Below the pieces are notes generated by a model. The model was not told where the DNA came from and did no database searches. It saw nothing but the letters and a program-made list of their open reading frames with translations. A stretch of DNA of 64,000 bases from Phaeovibrio sulfidiphilus (lineage in GTDB: Bacteria; Pseudomonadota; Alphaproteobacteria; Rhodospirillales; Rhodospirillaceae): contig NZ_JACZHT010000005.1 of NCBI RefSeq assembly GCF_014861485.1, forward strand, positions 124,001 through 188,000, in the 5' to 3' direction. The translations under genes were made by a program, and so were the position numbers. Each line of letters opens with the position of its first letter. The first letter of the stretch is position 1. Positions 1-9,232 of this stretch are shown one piece after another.

Positions 1-313
1 CGCGCCGGTTCTGCCATCGCCTGCGGCGGCCCGGGCTCCGGCGGGAGCGGCTTCGGCGGGAGCGGATGCGGTCATGCCCGCGGGTCCGGGGTCCGGCGTG
101 CCGGAAACGGCGCCCGTTTCGACACCCGCCCCGGCATCTGCGGCGGTTTCGGCCGGCGGGACCGTGTCCGGTACCGTCGTGTCCGGCGGTGTCCCGGATG
201 CCGCCCAGCCAGCCGGGGCTCCTGCGGCGGCGTCGCCCGCCCGGCCGCGCCGTTCCCCGCGCAAGGGGGAGGCGGACCAGCGCCAGGCCTCGTTCCTGGA
301 CGATTTCGAGTAG
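1..313 (+). CDS. C-terminal tail of an unidentified protein (5' end outside window)
   Basis: An open frame runs from the first bases of the window (frame of position 2) to a TAG at 311-313. What remains is a low-complexity Ala/Pro/Gly/Val tail of about 80 residues, then a basic stretch (RPRRSPRKGE) and an acidic-hydrophobic end, QASFLDDFE. No domain is visible, so the product cannot be named. A basic tail ending in a Q-x-S-hydrophobic motif is seen on some DNA-metabolism proteins, either as a clamp-binding peptide or as the XseA C terminus. That is only a hint. A Met lies at 74, but translation clearly continues upstream of it. Confidence 0.5.
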   Translation, partial: APVLPSPAAARAPAGAASAGADAVMPAGPGSGVPETAPVSTPAPASAAVSAGGTVSGTVVSGGVPDAAQPAGAPAAASPARPRRSPRKGEADQRQASFLDDFE

Positions 314-561
314 AGCCGTCCGGCGGCTGTCCTGCGGGCTCGCGCGGGGCCGGTATCTCTGCGGGGGCCGTTCCGTGCCCTTTTATTCCGGGGGTGCCAC
401 TGCGCCGGGCCACGGTCGTGGGGACCGGTCCGCAGGGCCGTCCGGCGCCCGCCTTCCGGGCCCCTGTCAGCTCCGGGCTCCGGGGCCGGATTTCGTGGTC
501 GGGGGGCGGACCCGTGCCCGAAGGCCCCGCCCCCGCCCCCTTCTGCGGTTTTTCCCCGTCC

Positions 562-1578
562 CTAGGACGCGGGCTTGTCACCGATGTAGACCCGGCATCC
601 CTGCGGCAGGGTCAGGTCGAGGGCTCGCACGTTCTGTAGCCCCGCATCGTGGAAAAAGGCGCGGATCTCGTCGTCCGTGTAGCTCTGCCCGCCTTCGGTG
701 CCCACCAGCATGTTCAGGGCGAAGACCGCCGGGTGCAGGGGTTTGCCGGTGTGCCGGTTGTCGAGGGCGAACTCTTGGACACAGAGCATCCCGCCCGGTT
801 CCAGGGCCTCGGCGGCTTTCCGGACCAGGTAGCGGACGCGCCCCGGGGGCTCGCAGTGGAGCACCTGGGAAATCCAGATCACATCGCAGCCGCCGGGAAG
901 CGTGTCCTCGAAGAAGTCGCCCCCCTGGAACCCGATGCGCTCAGCCAGGCCCGCCTCCCGGACCAGGCCCGTGGCAAAGGGCTCGGTGGTGGGCAGGTCA
1001 AAGATCAGGGCGTCCAGATCCGGGTTCGTCTGGCAGAAGGTGATGGCGTAGGTTCCGGGGCCTCCGCCCAGGTCCATGAGCCTGCGCCGGCCCTCGAGGT
1101 CCAGGGCCTCGGCAACGGTCCGCGCCTGGGGGGCGGCGTTGTTGTGCATGCCCAGCAGGAAGGCTTCCCGTTCCTCGGGGTCGTCCGTGTGGGAGGCGTA
1201 GGAGGAGTTCACCCGCCGGCCGGTGCGGATGGCCTCGGTCAGGCCGGTCCAGTTGTCCACGGCGTCGGCCAGGTGGCGCACCAGATAGCCCACGTACTCG
1301 TCCGAGCGGCGGGAGAGAAAGCGCGCGGCCTCCGCGCTCAGGGTGACGGTGCCGCCGTCCCGCGACAGGAGCCCCATCCCCGAAAGGGTCGTGGCCAGCA
1401 TGCCCAGGGCCCGGCGGTCACAGGCCAGAGCCTCGGCCAGGGCATCGACCTCCGCCGTGCCGCCCAGGCTCTCCAGCGTGGTGAACAGGTCCAGCTCCAC
1501 CGCGCTGTGCAGCGCGAAGCCCACCCAGTACATTCCGGAAAGCCGGACGATCTTTTGTGCCGTCCATGTGTCTTTCAT
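562..1578 (-). CDS. SAM-dependent O-methyltransferase, ASMT/COMT-like family
   Basis: A 338-residue protein with the two-part layout of small-molecule O-methyltransferases: an N-terminal dimerisation/winged-helix region (about 10-100) and a C-terminal Rossmann SAM-binding domain. SAM motif I is DLGGGPG at 169-175. An acidic residue follows at the end of the next strand (FDLP near 193). The block QVLHCE at 238-243 sits where the family carries its catalytic-base His, and PGG at 261-263 is the usual post-motif turn. The family methylates hydroxyl groups of small aromatic or isoprenoid compounds; bacterial relatives act in carotenoid or secondary metabolism. The substrate cannot be read here. 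It is monocistronic or lies at the end of the minus-strand block, 43 bp after the FAD dehydrogenase stop. Confidence 0.85.
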   Translation of the reverse strand: MKDTWTAQKIVRLSGMYWVGFALHSAVELDLFTTLESLGGTAEVDALAEALACDRRALGMLATTLSGMGLLSRDGGTVTLSAEAARFLSRRSDEYVGYLVRHLADAVDNWTGLTEAIRTGRRVNSSYASHTDDPEEREAFLLGMHNNAAPQARTVAEALDLEGRRRLMDLGGGPGTYAITFCQTNPDLDALIFDLPTTEPFATGLVREAGLAERIGFQGGDFFEDTLPGGCDVIWISQVLHCEPPGRVRYLVRKAAEALEPGGMLCVQEFALDNRHTGKPLHPAVFALNMLVGTEGGQSYTDDEIRAFFHDAGLQNVRALDLTLPQGCRVYIGDKPAS

Positions 1579-1621
1579 TGGTCGTCTCCCTGTTCTTGTG
1601 TTGTGAGTTCTCAGCCTGCGC

Positions 1622-3031
1622 TCAAACGATAACTCCCGGGTTCATCAGGTTCGCGGGATCCAGAGCCCGCTTGAGGGTCCGCATGAGGTCCATTTCCTCG
1701 GGGGAGCGGTACTGCGCCAGCTCCCGGGTCTTGAGACGGCCGACGCCGTGCTCCGCGCTGAAGGTGCCGTTCATGTCCATGACGATATCATGGATGCGGG
1801 CGTTGAGCTCCTCGCGGCGGTCGAGAAACGCGCGGTCGCCCATGGCCTCGGGGCGGGTCAGGTTGAAGTGCAGGTTGCCGTCCCCCACGTGGCCGAAGGG
1901 GCAGGGGCGGATGCCGGGAACAAGGCGCTCCACCTCCGGCAGGGCCCGCTCCAGAAACGCGGGGATCCGGGAGACCGGCACGCCAATGTCATGCTTGATC
2001 GAGGCCCCTTCCTTTTTCTGCGCCTCCGGCAGGCCCTCGCGCAGGGTCCAGAGCATCTGGCGCTGGGCCTCCGAGCACGCCACGGCGGCGTCCGCGATCA
2101 GGCCGGAGTCAAAGGCGTCCTCCAGCAGGATGGCCAAGGTCTCGTCCAGGTTCGCGCGCGCCCGGGAGGTGGAAAGCTCCACAAGCACATACCAGGGGAA
2201 CGGGGTGTCCAGCACGTCGCGCACGCCGTCCAGGTGGCGCACGCCCAGGCCGTAGGCAAAGCGGCTCATGAGCTCGAAGGCCGAGACCTCGTCTCCGGTG
2301 ATGGCCCGGGCCCGGGACAGGAGCGGCACAACCGCGCGCACGTCCGTCAGGCCGCACAGCGCGGTGACGGTGGAGGTCTGGCGGGGAAACAGCTTCAGGA
2401 CCGCGCCGGTGATGATGCCCAAAGACCCCTCGGATCCGATGAACAGGTGTTTGAGGGCGTAGCCCGTGTTGTCCTTTTCCAGCACCCTGAGGCCGTCCCA
2501 GATCCGGCCGTCGGGAAGGACCACTTCCAGGCCCAGGCACAGGGACCGGGCCGGGCCGTAGCGCAGGACGTTGAGCCCGCCCGCGTTGGTGGCCAGGTTG
2601 CCGCCGATCCGGCAGGAGCCCTCGGCCCCCAGGGACAGGGGAAACAGGCGCCCGGCCTCGTCGGCGTGGCGCTGGACGTCGGCGAGGATGCAGCCCCCGT
2701 CCACGGCAATGCGGTAGCCCTCCGGGTCGATCCAGCGCACCGCGCCCATACGGTCCAGGGACAGGAGAACCTGGTCCCCGGTGGCGACGGCGCCCCCCAC
2801 AAGCCCGGTGTTGCCGCCCTGGGGCACGACGGACACGCCCGCCTCCCGGCACAGGCGCACCACGGCGGCGCATTCGGCGGTCGTGGCGGGTCGGGCCACC
2901 ACCCGGGCCTCGCCGTGGTAGTTGCGCCGCTGTTCCTCGTTGTAGGGGATGAGGGCCTTCGGGTCTGTCAAAAGACCTCGAGGCCCCAGGCATGCGCCCA
3001 GAGCCTCGATCAGTGCGGAGTGTATCGCCAT
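1622..3031 (-). CDS. FAD-linked 2-hydroxy acid dehydrogenase (GlcD/D-2-hydroxyglutarate dehydrogenase family)
   Basis: A 469-residue flavoprotein with the VAO-type FAD-binding half (FAD_binding_4) followed by the FAD-oxidase C-terminal half. The PP-loop region reads VVPQGGNTGLVGG near residue 70, a diagnostic FAD-contact motif. The C-terminal family motifs FGHVGDGNLH and SAEHGVGRLK carry the His residues that bind metal and substrate. Members oxidise D-lactate, glycolate or D-2-hydroxyglutarate and pass electrons to ETF or the quinone pool. Length and motifs fit the D-2-hydroxyglutarate/D-lactate group, but the exact substrate is not determinable. Its ATG lies only 8 bp beyond the infC stop, so it is probably cotranscribed at the end of thrS-infC. 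Confidence 0.88.
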   Translation of the reverse strand: MAIHSALIEALGACLGPRGLLTDPKALIPYNEEQRRNYHGEARVVARPATTAECAAVVRLCREAGVSVVPQGGNTGLVGGAVATGDQVLLSLDRMGAVRWIDPEGYRIAVDGGCILADVQRHADEAGRLFPLSLGAEGSCRIGGNLATNAGGLNVLRYGPARSLCLGLEVVLPDGRIWDGLRVLEKDNTGYALKHLFIGSEGSLGIITGAVLKLFPRQTSTVTALCGLTDVRAVVPLLSRARAITGDEVSAFELMSRFAYGLGVRHLDGVRDVLDTPFPWYVLVELSTSRARANLDETLAILLEDAFDSGLIADAAVACSEAQRQMLWTLREGLPEAQKKEGASIKHDIGVPVSRIPAFLERALPEVERLVPGIRPCPFGHVGDGNLHFNLTRPEAMGDRAFLDRREELNARIHDIVMDMNGTFSAEHGVGRLKTRELAQYRSPEEMDLMRTLKRALDPANLMNPGVIV

Positions 3032-3039
3032 GGGAGACC

Positions 3040-3576
3040 TTACCGGGGGGCCATGACCATGATCATCTGACGGCCTTCCAGCTTGGGATGCTGCTCGACC
3101 CGGATGAGCTCCCCCAGTTCCTCGCTGACGCGCCGGAGCACGTCGATACCGAGATCCTGGTGAGCCATCTCGCGACCGCGGAAGCGGAGCGTGACCTTGA
3201 CCTTGTCCCCCTCGATGAGGAACTTCTTCGCGGCGCGAAGCTTGACCTGATAGTCGTGCTCGTCGATGTTCGGGCGCATCTTGATCTCTTTGATCTCGAT
3301 GACCTTCTGCTTCTTCTTCGCCTCGTTCTTCTTTTTCTGGGCCTCGTACTTGAACTTGCCCAGATCCAGAATTTTACAGACCGGGGGGTCTGCGTTGGGC
3401 GAGATCTCGACCAGGTCGAGACCGGCGGCTTCCGCGCGGCTCAGGGCGTCACGGGTGGAAACCACGCCGACGTTTTCTCCGTGCTCGTCAATCAGGCGGA
3501 CTTCAGGAATTCTGATGTCCCTGTTGGCGCGCGGTCCATCCTTGGACGGCGGCGCCTGCATCGGTGGTCTGGCGAT
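3040..3576 (-). CDS. infC: Translation initiation factor IF-3, probable ATC start
   Basis: IF-3 binds the 30S subunit and checks start-codon/initiator-tRNA pairing. The protein has the IF3 N domain (RANRDIR...[10 protein letters not shown]), the Lys-rich linker helix ([11 protein letters not shown]) and the C domain ([29 protein letters not shown]). The first ATG is at 3561. Five in-frame codons upstream encode I-A-R-P-P beginning with ATC at 3576, preceded 8 nt upstream by a strong AGGAG in AAGGAGAAGG. The ATG itself has no ribosome site at normal distance. The ATC start gives 178 residues and the M/I-ARPP N terminus usual in alphaproteobacterial IF-3. Non-AUG infC starts are an established autoregulatory device. 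The start lies 20 nt after the thrS stop. Confidence 0.95.
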   Translation of the reverse strand: MARPPMQAPPSKDGPRANRDIRIPEVRLIDEHGENVGVVSTRDALSRAEAAGLDLVEISPNADPPVCKILDLGKFKYEAQKKKNEAKKKQKVIEIKEIKMRPNIDEHDYQVKLRAAKKFLIEGDKVKVTLRFRGREMAHQDLGIDVLRRVSEELGELIRVEQHPKLEGRQMIMVMAPR

Positions 3577-3596
3577 GTTACCTTCTCCTTGTATCG

Positions 3597-5546
3597 TTAA
3601 CGGGTCTTGTGCACGCGTGCGGCGTTCCGGTTTCGCAGGTCCGGCGGAACGGCCTCAGTCACAAATGTATCGATCGCCTGTTCAAGTGCAAGAATTTCTT
3701 GCTCCCTTCCGCCCGGACGGCGGACAGCGACGGTCCGTTCTGCGGCTTCCCGGGCCCCCACGACCAGCATGGCGGGAACTTTGGCCACGGTGTGCTCGCG
3801 GACTTTGTAGTTGATCTTCTCATTGCGGATGTCGAGCTCGACCCGGAGTCCCTGCTCCCGGAGCGCCTGCGCGACCTCTTCCGCCCAGGCATCCGCCTCG
3901 GAGGTGATGGTGGCCACCACGACCTGGGTCGGCGCCAGCCACATGGGGAAGCGTCCGGCCACGTGCTCGATCAGGATGCCCATGAAGCGCTCGAAGGTGC
4001 CCAGGACCGCGCGGTGGATCATGACCGGGCGCTGCTTGGTGCCGTCCTCGGCCACGTAGTGGGCGTCCAGGCGCTCGGGCAGGATGAAGTCGACCTGAAG
4101 CGTGCCGCACTGCCAGTCGCGGCCGATGGCGTCGCGCAGGACGAACTCGAGCTTGGGACCGTAGAAGGCGCCCTCGCCGGGGTTGAGGGTCGTTTCCAGG
4201 CCGGCCGCCTCGGTGGCGTTCTTGAGCGCGCCCTCGGCCCGGTCCCAGGTCTCGTCGGATCCGGCGCGGACCTCGGGGCGGTCCGAGAACTTGACCCGGA
4301 TGTCCGTGAAGCCCAGGTCGTCATAGACGCTCTTGAGCAGGTCGCAGAACGCCTTCGTTTCGGAAACGATCTGGTCCTCGGTGCAGAAGATGTGGGCGTC
4401 GTCCTGGACGAAGGCCCGCACGCGCATCAGGCCGTGCAGCGCGCCCGAGGGCTCGTTGCGGTGGCACGAGCCGAACTCGGCCATGCGCAGGGGCAGATCG
4501 CGGTAGCTCTTGATGCCCTGACGGAAGATCTGGACGTGACACGGGCAGTTCATGGGCTTGACGGCGAGAATCCGGTCCTCGGATTCGCTGATGAACATGT
4601 TCTCGCGGAACTTTTCCCAGTGGCCGGACTTTTCCCACAAGGTCCGGTCCACCAGAACCGGCGTGTTGACCTCGACGTAGCCCGCCTGCTGCTGGCGGCG
4701 GCGGATGTAGTCCTGAAGCGCGCGGTAGATGACCCAGCCCTTCGGGTGCCAGAACACGCCGCCCTGGGCCTCCTCCTGAAGGTGGAACAGGTCCAGCTCG
4801 GCGCCCAGACGGCGGTGGTCCCGGCGCTCGGCCTCCTCCAGGCGCTCCAGGTAGGCCTTCAGGGACTTGTCGTCCGGCCAGGCCGTGCCGTAGATGCGCT
4901 GGAGCTGCGGGTTGCGGTGGTCACCGCGCCAGTAGGCGCCCGCCAGCTTCATCAGCTTGAAGGCCTTGCCCAGCTTGCCCGTGGAGGGCAGGTGAGGCCC
5001 GCGGCACAGGTCCAGCCAGTCGCCCTGGCGGTAGACGGTGATGGGCTCGCTCTCGGGCAGATCCCGGATCAGCTCGGCCTTGAAGGTCTCGCCGCGCTCC
5101 TCGAACCAGCGGATGGCGTCGTTGCGGTCCCAGACCTCGCGCTCGATGGGCAGATCCCGGGCCACGATCTCGCGCATGCGCTCCTCGATCTTCTCGAAGT
5201 CGGTCGTGGAGAAGGGCTCGTCGCGGGCGAAGTCGTAGTAAAACCCGTTCTCGATGGACGGGCCGATGGTCACCTGCGTGCCGGGAAACAGCTCCTGCAC
5301 CGCCTGGGCCATCACGTGGGCCGCGTCGTGGCGGATCAGGTCAACGCCCGCGTCATCCTTCGCGGTGACGATGGACACCTGCGCGTCGGTCTCGATGGGT
5401 CGGGTGAGGTCGATCATGTCCCCGTTGACGGTAACGGCAAGGGCGGCTTTGGCAAGACCGGGGCCGATCGACTGCGCGATCTCCGCACCGGTCACAGGAC
5501 CGGGGAACTCGCGAACCTGACCATCGGGCAACGTAATGGCGACCAT
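3597..5546 (-). CDS. thrS: Threonyl-tRNA synthetase
   Basis: Class II synthetase of 649 residues (E. coli enzyme 642). It charges tRNA-Thr and edits Ser-tRNA-Thr. Domains in order: TGS (about 1-63), editing domain with HxxxH (H73, H77) and a CRGPH motif near 181-185, class II catalytic core (about 240-530) and the C-terminal anticodon-binding domain. Zinc ligands C334, H385 and H511 are all present. The ATG at 5546 was chosen because it gives the normal N terminus (MVAITLPDG); the frame stays open for another 57 codons upstream but that stretch is not TGS-like. A GAAGG lies 11 nt upstream. It is followed by infC, the same order as in many proteobacteria. Confidence 0.97.
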   Translation of the reverse strand: MVAITLPDGQVREFPGPVTGAEIAQSIGPGLAKAALAVTVNGDMIDLTRPIETDAQVSIVTAKDDAGVDLIRHDAAHVMAQAVQELFPGTQVTIGPSIENGFYYDFARDEPFSTTDFEKIEERMREIVARDLPIEREVWDRNDAIRWFEERGETFKAELIRDLPESEPITVYRQGDWLDLCRGPHLPSTGKLGKAFKLMKLAGAYWRGDHRNPQLQRIYGTAWPDDKSLKAYLERLEEAERRDHRRLGAELDLFHLQEEAQGGVFWHPKGWVIYRALQDYIRRRQQQAGYVEVNTPVLVDRTLWEKSGHWEKFRENMFISESEDRILAVKPMNCPCHVQIFRQGIKSYRDLPLRMAEFGSCHRNEPSGALHGLMRVRAFVQDDAHIFCTEDQIVSETKAFCDLLKSVYDDLGFTDIRVKFSDRPEVRAGSDETWDRAEGALKNATEAAGLETTLNPGEGAFYGPKLEFVLRDAIGRDWQCGTLQVDFILPERLDAHYVAEDGTKQRPVMIHRAVLGTFERFMGILIEHVAGRFPMWLAPTQVVVATITSEADAWAEEVAQALREQGLRVELDIRNEKINYKVREHTVAKVPAMLVVGAREAAERTVAVRRPGGREQEILALEQAIDTFVTEAVPPDLRNRNAARVHKTR

Positions 5547-5835
5547 AACGCGGACAACCTTCTTTCTGGAAACGAGAGACAAAAGGATCCGGGAGAAAAC
5601 ACCCGAACCCTGTCCGGACGGGCGGACAGCAAACGAATGCCTGTCCGGGCGGCATCCGAAAGGGACAGCCGGCCCCTGTGTCCGGGGGCTGGGTTCGGAG
5701 GCCGCGCGAGACCACACGGCGTCCGGACAGAAGAAAACCGGCTCGGCGGACTTTAAGGCTCCGGGAGGGTGAATTCAAGAACAAGCGCAGGGCGCACGCA
5801 TATTGGAGCGCGCTCCGGCGGGTCTCCACCTTGCA

Positions 5836-5870
5836 AAACCGTAACCCCGCCATCCCGGGGGCGGTTTTTT
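5836..5870. terminator. Bidirectional terminator-like hairpin
   Basis: AAAACCG at 5836-5842 pairs with CGGTTTT at 5862-5868. An inner CCCCG/CGGGG pairing closes the hairpin, and runs of T follow on either strand. On the minus strand it would end dxs-tlyA readthrough before thrS. It could instead be an attenuator in the thrS leader, since it sits about 290 nt upstream of the thrS ATG. Confidence 0.5.
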
Positions 5871-5985
5871 CCTCCGGCCGAGGGCGTGTCCGGGCAGGAC
5901 ATTGATTCAAAACACGAACGCAGCCCGTTGTATCGGAATGGCATCCCCGGGTTGCTGTCCGGCGTATGACGTCAAGTTAAGTGGA

Positions 5986-6125
5986 GTCCGGGCGCGCGGA
6001 GGCGCACTATTGTCGGCATAGGGAATGGGTGACCCGACCTCCGGGTCTCCTGATCGTTTTCCTTCCTTCGACTACCTCCGGTAAAATCCACTTGCGGGGC
6101 CAGCCTTCTGGTCCCGCTTTTTTTT
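5986..6125 (+). ncRNA. Candidate small RNA with intrinsic terminator
   Basis: A plus-strand unit of about 140 nt lying wholly between minus-strand genes. The 3' end is a textbook terminator: a 10-bp stem (6094-6103 with 6108-6117, one G-T pair), a CCTT loop and eight T residues (6118-6125). Inside, GACCCG/CGGGTC (6031-6047) forms a hairpin whose loop exposes CCTC; CTTCC and CCTCC tracts also occur at 6061-6079. These resemble the ribosome-site-binding (anti-Shine-Dalgarno) motifs of known alphaproteobacterial sRNAs. A weak promoter (TTGCTG at 5952-5957, 17 nt, then AGTTAA) would start transcription near 5986. No known RNA family was recognised. The 5' end is inferred. Confidence 0.45.
6094..6125 (+). 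terminator. Rho-independent terminator of the candidate sRNA
   Basis: Stem GCGGGGCCAG/CTGGTCCCGC with CCTT loop followed by TTTTTTTT. It is oriented for plus-strand transcription, yet no plus-strand protein gene precedes it. Confidence 0.85.
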
Positions 6126-6194
6126 GTGCCGCCGTCCGGGCGCGAGCGCTCCCGGTGCCCGTGCCCGTGCACAAAGGGGCGACGGGCTCCGCTG

Positions 6195-7004
6195 TCAGTC
6201 TGCCGGGGACTCGGGACTGACGGGGGCGCCGGTGTGCGGAGCCTCCGGCGTGGGGCCGGTGAACCGGGCGCCGATCAGGAATTCCACGTTGCCGTTGGGG
6301 CCGGTGATGGGGCTGGGGACGATCCCGTCCACGATCCAGCCCGGCAGGCCGCTGACCCAGTCGCGAATTCGGGCGCAGACCTCGGCGTGCAGCTCCGGGT
6401 CGCGCACCACGCCGCCCTTGCCCACGTTTTCGCGGCCCACCTCGAACTGGGGCTTGATCAGCGCCACCAGGATGGCTCCGTTCGCGGCCAGGCCCAGGGG
6501 GGCCTCCAGCACGGTTCTCAGGCCGATGAAGCTCGCGTCGCAGACAATGGCGTCCACGGGGTCCGGGAGGAGGGTCCGGTCCAGATAGCGGGCGTTTGTG
6601 CGCTCCATGACCACGACCCGGGGGTCGGTCCGGAGCTTCTGGGCCAGCTGGCCGTAGCCCACGTCCACCGCATGGACCCGTCGGGCGCCCCGGGACAAAA
6701 GCACATCCGTGAAGCCTCCGGTGGAGGCCCCCACGTCCAGGGCGACCCGGTCCGTCACATCGTATCCGAAGTGGTCCAGTCCCGAGTCCAGCTTGATCCC
6801 GCCCCGGGAGACCCACGGGTGCGGCTGCCCCTTCAGGGACAGCTCGATATCCTGGGCGACCTGGGCCCCGGCCTTGTCCAGCCGGCGGTCTCCGCTGAAG
6901 ACCTGCCCGGCAAGCACAAGGGCCGCAGCGCGGGTGCGGGTGTCCGACAGCCCCCGGTCCACCAGGAGCTGGTCGAGGCGGATTTTTTTCGGCTTTGGTG
7001 TCAC
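6195..7004 (-). CDS. tlyA: TlyA family rRNA (cytidine-2'-O)-methyltransferase / hemolysin-like
   Basis: A 269-residue protein with an N-terminal S4 RNA-binding domain (about residues 7-65, RLDQLLVDRGL...) and an FtsJ/RrmJ-type methyltransferase domain. SAM motif I reads ALDVGASTGGFTD near 88-100, and a later VALIKPQFE block carries the catalytic Lys. TlyA enzymes 2'-O-methylate 16S and/or 23S rRNA; some are described as hemolysins. The start codon is GTG (7004), only 2 nt after the dxs stop, so the gene is coupled to dxs. This is the standard alphaproteobacterial position at the end of xseB-ispA-dxs. Confidence 0.92.
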   Translation of the reverse strand: MTPKPKKIRLDQLLVDRGLSDTRTRAAALVLAGQVFSGDRRLDKAGAQVAQDIELSLKGQPHPWVSRGGIKLDSGLDHFGYDVTDRVALDVGASTGGFTDVLLSRGARRVHAVDVGYGQLAQKLRTDPRVVVMERTNARYLDRTLLPDPVDAIVCDASFIGLRTVLEAPLGLAANGAILVALIKPQFEVGRENVGKGGVVRDPELHAEVCARIRDWVSGLPGWIVDGIVPSPITGPNGNVEFLIGARFTGPTPEAPHTGAPVSPESPAD

Positions 7005-7006
7005 CC

Positions 7007-8944
7007 TCAGCCCCGGGCCGCCTTCTTGTCCGACACGGCGGCGGCCGGTGCGATCATCTCGCGCACGGTGGCCACGATGGCGGTGTGGTCGATGCCGGCG
7101 GCGGCGCGCTGGCTGGCGGGGGTGCCGTGGGGGAAGAACTCGTCCGGAATGTAGAGGCCGCGGACCTTGAGCGCCCCGCTGTCCAGCAGGCCCCGGTTCA
7201 TCAGGCCCGTCGAGACGTGGGAGACAAAGCCGCCGATGGAGCCTTCCTCCACAAGGAGAAGGGCCTCGTGGGAGCGGGCCAGGGACTCGATCAGATCCCA
7301 GTCCAGGGGCTTCATGAAGCGGGCGTCCGCCACGGTGGGGGTGATACCCTCGCGGGCCAGGGTGTCGGCGGCCTCGAGACAGGTCTCAAGGCGGGTGCCG
7401 ATGGACAGGATGGCCACCCGGGAGCCCTCGCGGACAACGCGCCCCTTGCCGATTTCCAGGATTTGCGGAGGCTCGGGGAGTGTGACCCCCACGCCCTCGC
7501 CCCGGGGGTAGCGGATCACGAACGGGCCGTCGTTGAAGGCCGCCGCCGTGTGGACCATGTGGACCAGATCCGCCTCGTCGGCGGCGCAGGCGATTACCAG
7601 ATCCGGGATGCAGCCCATGAAGGCCATGTCAAAGACACCGCAGTGGGTGGCGCCGTCGGCCCCCACGAACCCGGCCCGGTCGATGCCGAAGCGCACCGGC
7701 AGCTTCTGCAGGGCCACGTCGTGGACCACCTGGTCAAAGCCCCGTTGCAGGAACGAGGAGTACAGGGCCACGAAGGGCTTCAGGCCCTCGCAGGCCAGCC
7801 CCGCGGCAAAGGTCACGGCGTGCTGTTCGGCAATGCCCACGTCGAAGTAGCGGTCCGGGCAGGCCTCGGCGAACATGTCGAGGCCGGTGCCCGAGGGCAT
7901 GGCCGCGGTAATGGCCACGATGGAGGGATCCCGGGTGGCCTCGTGCAGGAGGGTCCGGCCGAACACGCTGGTGTAGCTGGGCTTCTGGGACTTGGAGGTC
8001 TCCATCTCGCCGGTGCGGATGTCGAAGCGCGAGACGCCGTGGTAGCGGTCCGGGGCTTCCTCCGCCGGGCCGTAGCCCATGCCCTTGCGGGTGACGACGT
8101 GGATCAGCACCGGGCCCTCCCGGTCCGAATCCCGGACATTGCGCAGGACCGGAACCAGGTGCTCCATGCGGTGGCCGTCGATGGGGCCCACGTAGTAGAA
8201 GCCCAGCTCCTCGAACAGGGTTCCGGAGCCGGTGACGAAGGACCGGGCGTACTCCTCGGCCCGCCGGGCGGTGCGCTCCAGCGGCTTGGGCAGGTGGGAG
8301 GCCATGCCCCGGGCGAGCTCACGGAAGGACAGGAAGCTCTTGGAGCTCAGCAGGCGCGAGAGGTAGGCGCTCATGGCGCCGACCGGGGGCGCGATGGACA
8401 TGTCGTTGTCGTTCAGGATCACGATCAGGCGGGCCTGCATGGCGCCCGCGTTGTTCAGGGCCTCGTAGGCCATGCCCGCGCTCATGGAGCCGTCGCCGAT
8501 GACCGCAATCACGTGGCGCTTGTCGCCCAGGATCCGGGCGCCCGCGGCCATGCCCAGGCCGGCGGAGATGGACGTGGACGAGTGCCCCGCCCCGAACGGG
8601 TCGTAGGGGCTTTCGTGCCGGTGGGTGAAGCCCGAGGCTCCCCCCGCCTGGCGCAGGGTTTCCATGGCCTCGCGTCGTCCGGTCAGGATCTTGTGGGGGT
8701 AGCTCTGGTGACCGACGTCCCAGATCAGCCGGTCCTCGGGGGTGTTGAACACGTGATGGAGCGCGGTCGTCAGTTCCACCACCCCAAGGCTGGCACTGAG
8801 GTGGCCCCCATTGCGCGAGACAACCCGGATGATTTCCGAGCGGACCTCGGCCGACAACTGTTCAAGCTGGAGAAGCGTCAGGTCGCGCATGTCCTGGGGG
8901 TCGCGGATCTGGTCAAGCATGGGCGTTTCGGATTGCAATGTCAC
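7007..8944 (-). CDS. dxs: 1-deoxy-D-xylulose-5-phosphate synthase
   Basis: Condenses pyruvate and glyceraldehyde-3-phosphate into DXP with thiamine diphosphate, the entry step of the MEP isoprenoid pathway and a branch to thiamine and pyridoxal synthesis. It has 645 residues, the usual length. The ThDP/Mg motif [18 protein letters not shown] lies near 150-167, the N-terminal GHLSASLG motif is intact, and the transketolase pyrimidine-binding and C-terminal domains follow ([20 protein letters not shown]). The start is GTG at 8944 with GGAGG 8 nt upstream. It lies between ispA and tlyA in the same orientation. Confidence 0.97.
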   Translation of the reverse strand: MTLQSETPMLDQIRDPQDMRDLTLLQLEQLSAEVRSEIIRVVSRNGGHLSASLGVVELTTALHHVFNTPEDRLIWDVGHQSYPHKILTGRREAMETLRQAGGASGFTHRHESPYDPFGAGHSSTSISAGLGMAAGARILGDKRHVIAVIGDGSMSAGMAYEALNNAGAMQARLIVILNDNDMSIAPPVGAMSAYLSRLLSSKSFLSFRELARGMASHLPKPLERTARRAEEYARSFVTGSGTLFEELGFYYVGPIDGHRMEHLVPVLRNVRDSDREGPVLIHVVTRKGMGYGPAEEAPDRYHGVSRFDIRTGEMETSKSQKPSYTSVFGRTLLHEATRDPSIVAITAAMPSGTGLDMFAEACPDRYFDVGIAEQHAVTFAAGLACEGLKPFVALYSSFLQRGFDQVVHDVALQKLPVRFGIDRAGFVGADGATHCGVFDMAFMGCIPDLVIACAADEADLVHMVHTAAAFNDGPFVIRYPRGEGVGVTLPEPPQILEIGKGRVVREGSRVAILSIGTRLETCLEAADTLAREGITPTVADARFMKPLDWDLIESLARSHEALLLVEEGSIGGFVSHVSTGLMNRGLLDSGALKVRGLYIPDEFFPHGTPASQRAAAGIDHTAIVATVREMIAPAAAVSDKKAARG

Positions 8945-9232
8945 GCGGTGGTCCTCCGGGGGTAACGGAACGTGTCTTGAAAGCGCGCCTCTGCCAGCAT
9001 CCGGGAACGAAAGGGGGGCGCTCCCGGGTGCCGGTCCGGAACAGATGTTCCGGGACGGTCACCGGATGGTCGGGCGCTCCGGAGCGGCGGAGACCCGTGC
9101 ATGGATCCGGAAGTCACTCCGGTACGGGGTCTCCGCCGGATCGCTTCTCCGTTCCTTCTGAAGAAACCGGAGCGGTCCGTCAATCAAAATCCGGCCCGTG
9201 CCGGGGGCCGGAGCGGTGGTGTCAGGTGCCGG
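8945..9232. other. ispA-dxs spacer with an inverted repeat
   Basis: A 288-bp gap in an otherwise tight operon. It contains an inverted repeat at 9034-9056: arms GGAACA/TGTTCC around GA, extended by GTCC/GGGAC with one bulged base. This could be an mRNA processing or stability hairpin between ispA and dxs, or an operator for an internal dxs promoter. There is no U-run, so it is not a classic terminator. No gene is seen. Confidence 0.4.

Larger units (their letters stand above)
5547..6194. other. Intergenic region between tlyA and thrS
   Basis: About 650 bp without a supported protein gene. It holds a bidirectional terminator-like hairpin (5836-5870) and a probable plus-strand small RNA ending in an intrinsic terminator (6094-6125). 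Both flanking genes are on the minus strand, so plus-strand transcription here is independent of them. The thrS promoter and leader must also lie here but no clear -35/-10 pair was recognised for it. Confidence 0.6.

Noticed and set aside
3564-5756. Plus-strand 730-codon frame opposite thrS
   Set aside because: Antisense shadow of a well-supported synthetase gene.
5986-6125. 6S RNA or a tRNA in the tlyA-thrS gap
   Set aside because: No closing 6S-type long stem with central bubble, and no cloverleaf or T-loop motif; kept as an unclassified sRNA candidate.
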